A stretch of DNA of 22,194 bases from contig JAGOCV010000027.1 in assembly GCA_017998575.1 (NCBI GenBank), forward strand, positions 1 through 22,194, written 5' to 3'. Positions 1 to 8,132 of the stretch are shown here, piece after piece. Both the position numbers and the translations under genes were made by a program. The notes beneath the pieces were generated by a model, which worked only from the letters and a program-made list of their open reading frames with translations, was not told where the DNA came from and ran no database searches. Positions within the stretch are counted from its first letter, which is position 1. The number at the start of each line of letters is the position of its first letter. Source of the stretch: Burkholderiaceae bacterium (GTDB taxonomy: Bacteria > Pseudomonadota > Gammaproteobacteria > Burkholderiales > Burkholderiaceae).

Positions 1-1
1 C

Positions 2-1546
2 TCGTATGGTTTCGTCTGGTACTACAACGGCGCCGTGCTGCACATCGCGGCGGCGAAGGGCATCCGCAGCACGCTGGTCAAGATGTCGTCGGCTCGCGTC
101 GAACAACTGCGCGAGTCGCTGATGCGCATGAAACTGGAAGAGCCCCGCTTCCCCATCGTCTACGACCTGGTGGAAAACACCGCCCTGGTCGCCGGGCCCC
201 AGGAGTACGTCGACGTGGTGCGCGAACTCGCGGCTCACCTCGAAGTCCGCGGCGATCGCAACGGCCGCGCGCAGACGCGCATCTTCGCGCTTCGCAATGC
301 CTGGGCGACGGACCGCATGCTCGACGGGCAGAGCCAGCCGGGCGTGGCATCGCTGCTGCAGGCGATCTACCAGGACCGTTCTGCTGGCGCTGCGGGAAGC
401 GATGCGCTCTCGCGTAGCACGCAACGGATGGTTTCGGGTGAATCGGCCACGCAGTCGCGCACGGCGCCCCAACTGGGGCCACTGCCCGCGGACGGCGCGG
501 GCGGCGGGCTGCTGTCGTCCAGCCGCGGCTCGGGGTTGCCGACCCTGGGCGGCACCATGGGAGCAGCCGGCACCAGCGCATTCGCCCGCACGATGGAAGG
601 CGCCGCCATGTCTTCGTCCAGCAATGGACTGGTCGGTATGGCCGCTGGTGGCGGCGCCGACGTCCGGTCGCAGAAAGACGAGAACCTGCCCGTCATCGTG
701 GCCGACGCCGGCAGCAACAGCATCATCGTGCGCGACCTGCCCGAGCGCATGCCCTTGCACGAGCGGTTCATACGCACACTCGACGCCCGGCCGCCGACGG
801 TCGAGATCGAGGTGTACATCCTCGACGTCGAAGACGGAGCGCTGCACGAGCTGGGCATCGACTGGCAATACCAGGGCCGCCGCGTCGGTGCCACGATCAA
901 CACCAATCCGGCTGCCGCGGCCTCCGGCGCGGTCACGGGTGGCGTTCTGACGGCGGTGATCGGCAATTCTGCGCAGCAGTTGCTGGCGCGCGTGGCTGCC
1001 CTCGAGACGGCGGGGCGCGCCAGCGTCAGCGCGCGGCCGAAAGTCGCCACGCTGAGCAATGTGCCCGCGGTCATGGACAGCCAGGAGACTTTCCATGTGA
1101 AAGTGGGCGGCTACCAGAGCACGCAGCTCTACAACGTCTCCTCGGGCCTGAGCATGCGCGTGGTGCCGATGGTCGCCCCGGTGTCCATGGACGCACCGGA
1201 CGACGCCAGGCAGATCAAGCTAGACGTCCGGCTGCAGGATGGCCAAGTCAACTACGACAAGATCGTCGACAGCCTGCCCGTGGTGATCAAGAGCGAGATC
1301 ACCACCCAGGCCCTGGTGAACGAAGGCGAAAGCCTGCTGCTGGCGGGTTATTCCACCGAGCGTCAGAAGAACGGAACGACGGGCATCCCCTTGCTCTCCG
1401 GCCTGCCGGTGGTGGGATCGCTGTTCCGCTATACGTCCAGCGAAACCAAGCGCCGCGAGCGCATGTTCCTCATCTCGCCGCGCGTGCTCGACACCGAGCC
1501 GAAGCCGGCCGCCGGACTGGCCGAGACAGTGCCGGCCGCGCAGTGA
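2..1546 (+). CDS. sctC: SctC/HrcC outer-membrane secretin, 5' end missing
   Basis: This gene encodes the secretin that forms the outer-membrane ring of the T3SS. The reading frame is open from base 2, so the true start and signal peptide lie left of the window; 514 residues are visible. The first visible residues (a YGFVWYYNGAVLHI stretch) are typical of the N0 domain of HrcC/SctC proteins. A Gly/Ser/Ala-rich stretch, encoded at about 430-670, separates the small N domains from the secretin core. The core begins near the NSIIVRDLPERM segment and continues through VEIEVYILDVE and a segment containing SARPKVATLSN. It ends with a secretin C-terminus (LLLAGYSTERQ, GIPLLSGLPVVGSLF, RERMFLISPRVL). 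A PIP-box promoter for the next gene starts 12 bases after the stop, so sctC probably ends its own transcription unit, although no terminator is visible. Confidence 0.95.
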   Translation, partial: SYGFVWYYNGAVLHIAAAKGIRSTLVKMSSARVEQLRESLMRMKLEEPRFPIVYDLVENTALVAGPQEYVDVVRELAAHLEVRGDRNGRAQTRIFALRNAWATDRMLDGQSQPGVASLLQAIYQDRSAGAAGSDALSRSTQRMVSGESATQSRTAPQLGPLPADGAGGGLLSSSRGSGLPTLGGTMGAAGTSAFARTMEGAAMSSSSNGLVGMAAGGGADVRSQKDENLPVIVADAGSNSIIVRDLPERMPLHERFIRTLDARPPTVEIEVYILDVEDGALHELGIDWQYQGRRVGATINTNPAAAASGAVTGGVLTAVIGNSAQQLLARVAALETAGRASVSARPKVATLSNVPAVMDSQETFHVKVGGYQSTQLYNVSSGLSMRVVPMVAPVSMDAPDDARQIKLDVRLQDGQVNYDKIVDSLPVVIKSEITTQALVNEGESLLLAGYSTERQKNGTTGIPLLSGLPVVGSLFRYTSSETKRRERMFLISPRVLDTEPKPAAGLAETVPAAQ

Positions 1547-1557
1547 ATCCGAAGTGT

Positions 1558-1582
1558 TTCGCACGGCTGAACACCACTTCGC
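1558..1582 (+). promoter_or_regulatory. PIP box (TTCGC-N15-TTCGC) with -10 element, upstream of the MIIA gene
   Basis: TTCGC at 1558-1562 and TTCGC at 1578-1582 are separated by exactly 15 bases, a perfect PIP/hrpII box. A YANNNT-type -10 element, CAGAAT, lies at 1613-1618 after a 30-base spacer. Spacing of 30-32 is the known rule for HrpB/HrpX-activated promoters. The box drives the gene at 1690 and probably sctU-sctV behind it. Confidence 0.9.
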
Positions 1583-1689
1583 TTGACGCATTTCCGGCCG
1601 GGACGCTCTCTCCAGAATGGGATCCGAATCCACTGGGCCAGCACTGTCGACCGACCCGGTGATCACCCCAGTCCACCACAGGAGTTTTC

Positions 1690-3240
1690 ATGCTCAACCA
1701 GGCCATTGCATCCACTTGCGTCCAGCCCCACTTTTCCCGTGTCGGCGCGCTCACGAACTACTTCCAGCAACTGATCCAGGAGTTCGACCGGCTGCCGCAG
1801 TATCTGCGTCAGTTCGTGATGGACAACCAGCGCCGGTACGAAACCATGCCAGTGTGCCCGCCGCGCCCCGATGGGGGGTTCACGCTGGAGCGCAACACGG
1901 GCAGCGAGGCCACTGTCAAGTCGGGTGACAAGACCTACGAGTTCAAGAAGGACGGCATGAAGTTCTCGATCACGAGTGGCGACGGGAAGACGGCGATGGT
2001 CTGGGGCGATCCCCACTACACGGGCGCAGATGGAAAGACCGTCGACATTCACGGTGACTCCGTGACGACGCTGGAAGACGGTACGCGCATCTTCCTGAAG
2101 ACGAGCAACGCCAAGGGTGAGCGCGAGACCGATCCGTCTGCCCCCACCTACACCAAGAGCGTGGCCATCGTGCGGCCCGACGGCTCCGCCACCTTCATCG
2201 ACAACGTCACGGGCGACAAGCCGCTGGAAATCAGCACGCCCCGCTACGGACAGATGCCGCTGGACTTCGTGCGCGAGAAGATGAACGGCGACTTCAAGCC
2301 CGAAGCCTATCTTTCCATCGACAGCAAGGGCCGCTGGACCGACATGAACGGCCTGCCGCTCACGCAGGAGTCCGCCAACGCCATGCGCGACATCGCGCGC
2401 AGCCAGGAGCCCCTGTCGGCGGCGCTGGCCTCGGGGTGCTTCGCCAATGGATTGTTCCCCCGATCGCTGTGGGACAACCCGGGGTTCGACCCGCAGGTGC
2501 GCAATTCCCAGTACTACGGCGGGCTGGAGCAAACGCAGGAGCTGTTCGAGCAGGCCCTGCGCGGCGGCGCGCTGAGCCAGATCGCGATGTCCGGCCCCAT
2601 GGGTGACTTGATGATGCAGATCCTCGGCCAGGGCCTGGGAAACCTGGGCGTTTGCGGTCTGGGCCAGGGCGGCTGGCTGGGTGCGTTGCTGGGAGGAGAA
2701 GGATGCGGCGACGACAACGAGATGAGCCTGCCGATGCTGATGAATCCGCAACTGCTGCGCTGTGCCTACGGCGGGGCCGAGGATCGTGTCACCCCCGGCT
2801 ATGCGGCCGCCACGCTGGCCAGCCACAACGCCCGCACGCATGGCGGACGCCTCACGCTGGACGAGGTCAGGTCGCTGGCCAGCAACGCCACCGACGCGCG
2901 CGTGCGCGGATCGGCGCAGTTCATCGTCGATGACTACGAACGCAACGGCCCCCGCTCCATGTGGGCGAGGCTGGAAGCGCGCGATCCTGCCAGCCGCTTC
3001 GGCAACGGTGTCAGCCAGCGGACGCTGGAGCGCTTTTCCGAAGACGCCGGCTATGGCGGATTCGATCCGCTCGCCAGGCCCTACACGCCGCCCATGCCCG
3101 ACTGGATGGAGCAGGCCTTCCTGGACGATTTCATGCGAGGCGGGATGGTGCGCAGGTCCAATGCAGATCCCATCAACGGCAGGGCCCGTTTGCAGGTAGA
3201 GCCCCACAACAACCAGTGGCGCATGCAGGCGGTCTACTGA
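1690..3240 (+). CDS. Predicted T3SS-secreted protein with MIIA (DUF1521) self-cleaving domain
   Basis: This 516-residue protein carries, at about residues 60-225, a segment that matches the metal-ion-inducible autocleavage (MIIA, formerly DUF1521) domain known from Bradyrhizobium NopE1/NopE2. The key motif WGDPHYTGADGKTVDIHGD is at residues 105-123. In NopE1 the Asp-Pro bond of GD/PHVD is cut when calcium is added, and the equivalent bond here is D107-P108. A middle region (about 270-350) is Gly/Leu/Met-rich. The C-terminal part (about 385-460) has a helix pattern and an NGVSQRTLERF segment that recall EF-hand-like repeats in HrpF/NolX-type proteins; that resemblance is weaker. The start has a good ribosome site (GGAG at 1681-1684) and a perfect PIP promoter. 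Its place before sctU is unusual. It could be an effector or a translocon accessory; secretion is inferred, not shown. Confidence 0.85.
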   Translation: MLNQAIASTCVQPHFSRVGALTNYFQQLIQEFDRLPQYLRQFVMDNQRRYETMPVCPPRPDGGFTLERNTGSEATVKSGDKTYEFKKDGMKFSITSGDGKTAMVWGDPHYTGADGKTVDIHGDSVTTLEDGTRIFLKTSNAKGERETDPSAPTYTKSVAIVRPDGSATFIDNVTGDKPLEISTPRYGQMPLDFVREKMNGDFKPEAYLSIDSKGRWTDMNGLPLTQESANAMRDIARSQEPLSAALASGCFANGLFPRSLWDNPGFDPQVRNSQYYGGLEQTQELFEQALRGGALSQIAMSGPMGDLMMQILGQGLGNLGVCGLGQGGWLGALLGGEGCGDDNEMSLPMLMNPQLLRCAYGGAEDRVTPGYAAATLASHNARTHGGRLTLDEVRSLASNATDARVRGSAQFIVDDYERNGPRSMWARLEARDPASRFGNGVSQRTLERFSEDAGYGGFDPLARPYTPPMPDWMEQAFLDDFMRGGMVRRSNADPINGRARLQVEPHNNQWRMQAVY

Positions 3241-3281
3241 ATTCCGCGCGACGCGGCGCCACGCCCTGATCGGCACGTTCC

Positions 3282-4349
3282 ATGTCCGAAGAGAAGAACA
3301 AGCCGCCCACCGACAAGAAGCTGCAGGATGCGCACAAGGACGGCGAGTCGTCCAAGAGCCAGGACCTGACAGCGGCCACCACCCTGCTCGCATGCGTGCT
3401 GATGCTGTGGATGGGCGGCGGCTTCTTCTTCGAGCGGCTGCAGCAGCTGATGGACATCGTCTGGCAGAGCGTGCGCAGCGATGGGCTGGGCAAGGGCACC
3501 GACGCCATCGCCGTGCCGATCATGGCCATGGGCGTCGAGTTCCTGGTGCTGACCCTGCCGTTCGGCCTGGCCGGCGCGCTGGGCGCCGTGATCGGGCTGG
3601 TGGCGCAGGGCGCCATGACGCTCTCGCCCAAACCCGTGACGCCGAACTTCGACAAGGTCAACCCGGCTTCGGGCTTCAAGCGGCTGTTCGGCATGCGCGC
3701 CATGATCGACGCGGCCATGGTGCTGGTGAAGCTGACGCTGTTCTCCGTCGTGCTGTGGCAGATCGTCAGCGCCCTGGTGCCGCTGCTGGTGGGTGCCACG
3801 GCCCGGCCGGTCGATCTGCTGTCGGCCATCCTCTGGCAGGCGACGCTGCGGGTGCTGTTCGTCTCGATCGTCGCCTTCGTGATCGTGGGCATGCTCGACT
3901 ACGCGCTGCAGCGCTTCCTGTTCATCCGCGACCACCGCATGAGCGAAGACGAGATCAAGCGCGAGCAGAAAGAGCAGAACGGCAACCCCGAGATCAAGAG
4001 CCGCCGCAAGGAATTCGCGCAGGAACTTCTCTTCGGCGACCCCAAGGCCGCCGTCGCCAGTGCCAATCTCGTCGTCGCCAATCCCACGCACTACGTGGTG
4101 GCGCTGGTGTACGAGCGGGGCGACGTGCCGCGCGTGGTGGCCAAGGGCGTGGATGACGTGGCCCTGGCGCTGCGCGCGCATGCCGAGGCCTCGGGTGTGC
4201 CGGTGGTGGTCAACCCGCCGCTGGCCCGCACATTGCATCGCCTGCCACTGGGCGCCGGTATTCCGCGCGAGTGCTTCCAGGCCGTGGGCGTGCTGCTGCA
4301 CACCATCGGGGGCCTGCGGCGCATCAGCGCACCGCAGGCGGCGTCATGA
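3282..4349 (+). CDS. sctU: SctU/HrcU export-gate switch protein (FlhB/YscU family)
   Basis: SctU is an inner-membrane export-gate component that cleaves itself to change substrate specificity from early to late substrates. The 355-residue protein has the family's usual length and order: a charged N-terminus, four membrane segments up to about residue 215, a charged linker, and a cytoplasmic domain. The autocleavage motif NPTH is intact at residues 267-270 (codons from 4080), within VVANPTHYVVAL. The gene starts 41 bases after the MIIA gene and has no clear ribosome site or promoter of its own, so it is probably read from the PIP box at 1558. Its stop overlaps the sctV start as ATGA at 4346-4349, suggesting coupled translation. 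Confidence 0.97.
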   Translation: MSEEKNKPPTDKKLQDAHKDGESSKSQDLTAATTLLACVLMLWMGGGFFFERLQQLMDIVWQSVRSDGLGKGTDAIAVPIMAMGVEFLVLTLPFGLAGALGAVIGLVAQGAMTLSPKPVTPNFDKVNPASGFKRLFGMRAMIDAAMVLVKLTLFSVVLWQIVSALVPLLVGATARPVDLLSAILWQATLRVLFVSIVAFVIVGMLDYALQRFLFIRDHRMSEDEIKREQKEQNGNPEIKSRRKEFAQELLFGDPKAAVASANLVVANPTHYVVALVYERGDVPRVVAKGVDDVALALRAHAEASGVPVVVNPPLARTLHRLPLGAGIPRECFQAVGVLLHTIGGLRRISAPQAAS

Positions 4350-6289
4350 GCCTGCGGCCGCCACGCTCGCTGGGGGGCGAACTCGCCGTCGCCGGTCTGG
4401 TCATCGCGATCCTGTCGCTGATGATCCTGCCGCTGCCGCCGCTGGTGATCGACGCGCTGCTGGCCTTCAACATCAGCCTGTCGGTGCTGCTGCTCATGGC
4501 GGCGGTGTACGCGCCCAACTCCGTGGCGCTCTCGTCTTTCCCGTCGCTGCTGCTGTTCACGACGCTGTTGCGGCTGTCGCTGAACATCGCGGCCACCAAG
4601 GCCATCCTGCTGCATGCCGACGCGGGCCACATCATCGAGAGCTTCGGCAAGCTGGTGGTGGGCGGCAACCTGCTGGTGGGCCTGACGGTATTCGTCATCA
4701 TCGCGGCGGTGCAATTCATCGTGATCGCCAAGGGCTCGGAGCGCGCCTCGGAGGTCAGCGCCCGCTTCGCGCTGGATGCGTTGCCCGGCGCGCAGATGAG
4801 CATCGACGCCGAACTGCGCGGCGGCACCATGACGGCCGATGACGCGCGCCGCAAGCGCGCCATGCTTTCCATGGAAAGCCAGCTGCACGGCAGCATGGAC
4901 GGCGCGATGAAGTTCGTCAAAGGCGATGCCATCGCGGGGCTCGTCATCACCCTCATCAACATCATTGCCGGCATCGCCATCGGCGTGACCTACCACCAGA
5001 TGCCGATGGCCGTGGCGGCCGAACGCTTCGCGGTGCTGTCGGTGGGCGATGCCATGGTGTCGCAGATTCCGTCGCTGCTGATCTCGGTGGCGGCGGGCGT
5101 GCTCACCACGCGCGTGCTCGATACGCGCGCCGCGAAGCAGTCGTCGCTCGGGCAGGAGGTGCTCAATCAGCTGGGCGGCAATGCCACGGCCATGAGCATG
5201 GCCGCGGTGCTGCTGCTGGGCTTCGCCGCCGTGCCGGGCTTTCCGTGGCCGCTGTTCCTGCTCATCTCGGGCATTCTGGCCGTCGCCGCCTGGCGCCTGA
5301 AGAAGAACCCCCGGCCTTCAGCCGAGGCCGTCGAGGGTGGTGCCGTCGGTGAGCCCATTCCCTCGCTCAAGGCCTACGGCGCCCGCGGCGACGGCCCGGC
5401 CATCGGTAGCGGCGCGCCTGCCTTCGCCAGTCCCATGAGCATCCGGCTGTCCAGGGATCTGACCGCGCGCCTGTCGGCCTCGCGGCTGGATGAAGCCTTC
5501 AAGGCCGAGCGCGCGCGCATCGAGGAAGAGTTCGGCGTGCCGTTTCCGGGCCTGGCCCTCTGGAGTTGCGACGACCTGCAGGGGCAGGCCTACCAGATCC
5601 TGGTGCAGGACGTGCCCGTGGCCGACGGCCAGGTGCCGGCAGATGGCCCGCCGCCCGAGCCCGCGCTGGCGCAGCACGCCATCAGCCTGCTGGGGCGCCA
5701 TTCGCATCTTTTCGTCGGCATCCAGGAAACGCAGTGGCTGTTCGACAAGCTCGGCACCTCCTACCCCGGCCTCGTGGCCGAGGTGCAGAAAGTGCTGCCG
5801 CTGCAGCGCATCGCCGACGTGTTGCGCCGCCTGCTGGAAGAGCAGGTGCCGGTGCGCAACCTGCGCGGCATCCTGGAGAGCCTGGTGCACTGGGGCCCGA
5901 AGGAGAAGGACGTGCTGGTGCTCACCGAGTACGTGCGCGGCGACCTGGGCCGCATGATCGCGCACCGCGCCGCAGGCGGCGCGCGCAGCCTGCAGGCGCT
6001 GTTCGTCCACCACGAGCTGGAGCAGATGATCCGCCAGTCGATCAAGCCCACGCCGACCGGCAACTTCCTCACGCTGCCGCCGGAGGACATCGCCGCCATC
6101 GTCGCGCGCGTGCAGGCGCTGGCCGGCGACGAGCCCAGGGCGGGCTTCGCGCTGGTCACGGCCATGGACATCCGGCGCTACATGCGGCGCATGATCCAGC
6201 AGCGCCTGGGCTGGCTGCCGGTGTACTCGTTCCAGGAACTCAACGAGCACCTGGAGCTGGTGTCCGCCGGCCTCGTCGAGCCCGTTTGA
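4346..6289 (+). CDS. sctV: SctV/HrcV major export-gate protein (FlhA/YscV/FHIPEP family)
   Basis: SctV is the large inner-membrane export-gate subunit, whose cytoplasmic domain forms a nonameric ring that receives substrates. The start at 4346 (MSLRPPRS) was chosen because it overlaps the sctU stop as ATGA; the frame is open further upstream but that would run well into sctU. The protein has 647 residues. The N-terminal half is membrane-embedded, and the FHIPEP-family signature region RLSLNIAATK is at residues 76-85, followed by VVGGNLLVGLTVFVIIAAVQFIVI. A Pro/Gly/Ala-rich linker at about 325-365 leads into the cytoplasmic domain, which ends near SFQELNEHLELVS. Its stop is only three bases from the stop of the opposing sctP-like gene, with no terminator between them. 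Confidence 0.97.
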   Translation: MSLRPPRSLGGELAVAGLVIAILSLMILPLPPLVIDALLAFNISLSVLLLMAAVYAPNSVALSSFPSLLLFTTLLRLSLNIAATKAILLHADAGHIIESFGKLVVGGNLLVGLTVFVIIAAVQFIVIAKGSERASEVSARFALDALPGAQMSIDAELRGGTMTADDARRKRAMLSMESQLHGSMDGAMKFVKGDAIAGLVITLINIIAGIAIGVTYHQMPMAVAAERFAVLSVGDAMVSQIPSLLISVAAGVLTTRVLDTRAAKQSSLGQEVLNQLGGNATAMSMAAVLLLGFAAVPGFPWPLFLLISGILAVAAWRLKKNPRPSAEAVEGGAVGEPIPSLKAYGARGDGPAIGSGAPAFASPMSIRLSRDLTARLSASRLDEAFKAERARIEEEFGVPFPGLALWSCDDLQGQAYQILVQDVPVADGQVPADGPPPEPALAQHAISLLGRHSHLFVGIQETQWLFDKLGTSYPGLVAEVQKVLPLQRIADVLRRLLEEQVPVRNLRGILESLVHWGPKEKDVLVLTEYVRGDLGRMIAHRAAGGARSLQALFVHHELEQMIRQSIKPTPTGNFLTLPPEDIAAIVARVQALAGDEPRAGFALVTAMDIRRYMRRMIQQRLGWLPVYSFQELNEHLELVSAGLVEPV

Positions 6290-6292
6290 GCG

Positions 6293-6841
6293 CTACACCG
6301 ACACCACGACGTCGCAGCCCGGCGGCAGCAACTGCTGCACCAGCTTCTCCAGCGCCGCGGTGCGCTGCGCCAGCAGGTCGCGCGACGTCCAGTCGCGCGT
6401 CTCGAAGTGCAGCGTCACCAGCGCCGGTGCATAGCCCAGGTGCAGCACGGTGTCGGGCAGCAACTCGTCATCCAGGGGCAGGCTCAGGCTCCAGCTGCCC
6501 TGCTCGGGCGAGGCCTGGTGCACGTGCGTGACGAACTGGCCTATGCGCACCAGCCGCTGGTCGAGCTGCTGGGCGGGTGCGGCTTCCGCCACGGCCGCCT
6601 GTTCGCGCGGCTGCCGGCGGTCTTCGCCGGACTCCTGTTGCGAGTCGTCGGGCCGGTGCTCGCTGGCCGGCGCGATCTCCGCCAGCGCCGCCAGCGTGGC
6701 GCCGAGCGCCTGGGCGTCGGCGCGCAGGCGCGCATCGACGGTGTCGCTGCCGCGAGCGGCACCGGGCTCGCGCGATCGCGCCGCCGGCGGCGGCGCCAGG
6801 GGGCGGCGCGGTGGATCGTTGCGGATGCTCTCGCTCATCAT
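6293..6841 (-). CDS. sctP: SctP/HpaP-like substrate-specificity switch protein
   Basis: This 182-residue protein is the last gene of the long minus-strand block. The N-terminal 100 residues are Pro/Ala/Glu/Gln-rich and probably disordered. The C-terminal domain (about 100-182) contains WSLSLPLDDELLPDTVLHLG, then LHFETRDW and VQQLLPPGCDVVVSV, a pattern like the conserved C-terminal domain of HpaP/HpaC-type SctP proteins. Those bind SctU and set the switch from early (pilus) to late substrates. The start ATG (6839-6841) overlaps the sctT stop as ATGATGA. A second ATG three bases in is equally possible. In Ralstonia and Xanthomonas the homologue usually follows hrcU-hrcV, whereas here it follows sctT. 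The family call rests on the C-terminal pattern and the context. Confidence 0.8.
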   Translation of the reverse strand: MMSESIRNDPPRRPLAPPPAARSREPGAARGSDTVDARLRADAQALGATLAALAEIAPASEHRPDDSQQESGEDRRQPREQAAVAEAAPAQQLDQRLVRIGQFVTHVHQASPEQGSWSLSLPLDDELLPDTVLHLGYAPALVTLHFETRDWTSRDLLAQRTAALEKLVQQLLPPGCDVVVSV

Positions 6842-7638
6842 TGCACTCCCGTCAACTGCCGGACCATGGCCAGCAGATCGTTCATGGCCAGGTAGCTCCG
6901 GATGTCCTGCGCGAACACCGCGCTGAAGATGGCCAGCGACAGCACGGCCGCGGCTGCCTTCAGCGGCGTGCCCAGCGCGCTGGTGTCCACGCTCTTGGCC
7001 GCGCGCGAAACCAGGCCACCGCCCACGTCGATCGCCGCCACCAGGAACAGGAGCGGCGCCGCCACCGAAGCGATGGCGCGCATGATGCCGCTGAACTCGT
7101 CGATGCCCGATTCTTCGCGCCAGCGCGGCCACAGTACCTCGCGCCCCTGCATCGGAAACCAGCGCCAGCTCTCGAACAGCGCGCCGGCCACCAGCAGCAT
7201 GCCGCCCAGCGCCCAGAACAGCGCCACCGACAGTTGCAGCATCACGTCCGAGATCGGCGTGGTCTGCTCCGAACTCGACGGGTTGGTGATCTGCACGTTG
7301 TTGTAGCCCGCCACGTTGTCCACCATGGCGCCCACGCCCTGGGCGATCCAGAACACCTGCGCCGCCGCGAAGCCGATGGTGAAGCCCAGCGCGGCCTCGC
7401 GCAGCGCCAGCAGCCACAGGGTGTCCAGCGGCGGCACGCGCCAGCCCGACATCCAGGCGCCCGTGCCGGCGAACACCGCGATCGATACCGTGAGCAGCCG
7501 GCGCGGCGTGCTCAGCAGCATGGGTTCGTTGGTGGCCGGCAGGATCTCGAAAGCGATGGCCGGCTTGATGAGGAAGAGCATCACCAGCGCCGCCCAGCGC
7601 ATGAAGCTGTCGTTGAGCAGCAGCAAGTCCTGCGTCAT
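6838..7638 (-). CDS. sctT: SctT/HrcT export-gate protein (FliR/YscT family)
   Basis: SctT is a polytopic inner-membrane subunit that assembles with SctR and SctS into the helical export-gate pore. The 266-residue protein has the usual length and several hydrophobic segments (for example MRWAALVMLFLIKPAIAF, LREAALGFTIGFAAAQVFWI and LSVALFWALGGMLLVAGAL). The GYNNVQITNPSSSEQTTPISD loop, which lies in the well-conserved core of the SctT/FliR family, follows the segment with VFWIAQGVGAMVDN. The start overlaps the sctO stop as ATGA at 7635-7638, and its own stop overlaps the sctP-like start. The hrpB7-hrcT order is that of Ralstonia and Xanthomonas hrpB operons. Confidence 0.96.
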   Translation of the reverse strand: MTQDLLLLNDSFMRWAALVMLFLIKPAIAFEILPATNEPMLLSTPRRLLTVSIAVFAGTGAWMSGWRVPPLDTLWLLALREAALGFTIGFAAAQVFWIAQGVGAMVDNVAGYNNVQITNPSSSEQTTPISDVMLQLSVALFWALGGMLLVAGALFESWRWFPMQGREVLWPRWREESGIDEFSGIMRAIASVAAPLLFLVAAIDVGGGLVSRAAKSVDTSALGTPLKAAAAVLSLAIFSAVFAQDIRSYLAMNDLLAMVRQLTGVQ

Positions 7639-8132
7639 GCGGGCGTGCCGGCGCGCCGGCCCATGGCGTCGGTGCGCTCGTCGTCCTCGCGCTCCTCCAG
7701 TTCACGCGCGCGCTTGCGCTGAAGGCCGGCGCGCTGCGCATCGAGCGACTGGATGCGGTCCTCGTTGAGGGCGATGTTCCGGCGCGCCTGGGCGCACGCA
7801 CGCTGAGCCTCGCCCACGGCGTCGCGGGCGGCGGCCAGGGCTGCCTCGGCCTCGTCGCAGCGGCCGGCCAGCCGCTCGCGGTGGATGCGGGCGCCCTGCA
7901 GGTCTTCCAGGCGCACGCGCGCCCGGGGCGCCGTGCGCTCGGTGAGCTGGCCGATGTAGTCCGCCAGCGTCGCCTGCCGCGCGCCCAGCTCCGATTCGGC
8001 CCGGGACTCGTTCACGCGCGCCTCGGCCAGCCGGGCTTCGGCCGCGCGCAGAGCGTCTTCCAGCGCCGCCGCACGCCGGCGCCGCACACCAGCCAGCACC
8101 GCGTAGTCCTTGATGGCGCGCACCAGCTTCAT
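7635..8132 (-). CDS. sctO: SctO/HrpB7 central stalk protein
   Basis: SctO-type stalk proteins (HrpB7, YscO, FliJ) link the ATPase hexamer to the export gate. The 165-residue protein is almost entirely charged alpha-helix rich in Ala, Arg and Glu, with heptad-like spacing throughout, so a long coiled coil is expected; it has no membrane segment. The sequence of this family is poorly conserved, so the call relies on size, coiled-coil character and position directly after the ATPase gene and before sctT, exactly as hrpB7 sits in Hrp2 clusters. It overlaps sctN and sctT at its two ends as ATGA. Confidence 0.85.
   Translation of the reverse strand: MKLVRAIKDYAVLAGVRRRRAAALEDALRAAEARLAEARVNESRAESELGARQATLADYIGQLTERTAPRARVRLEDLQGARIHRERLAGRCDEAEAALAAARDAVGEAQRACAQARRNIALNEDRIQSLDAQRAGLQRKRARELEEREDDERTDAMGRRAGTPA

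Noticed and set aside
1663..3393. A 576-codon open frame on the minus strand opposite the MIIA gene
   Set aside because: The plus-strand gene has a recognised domain, ribosome site and promoter; the antisense product looks like a high-GC shadow.
4271..4345. A 25-residue N-terminal extension of SctV
   Set aside because: It would overlap the end of sctU by about 79 bases and lacks family character; the ATG at 4346 forms the ATGA overlap seen throughout the cluster.
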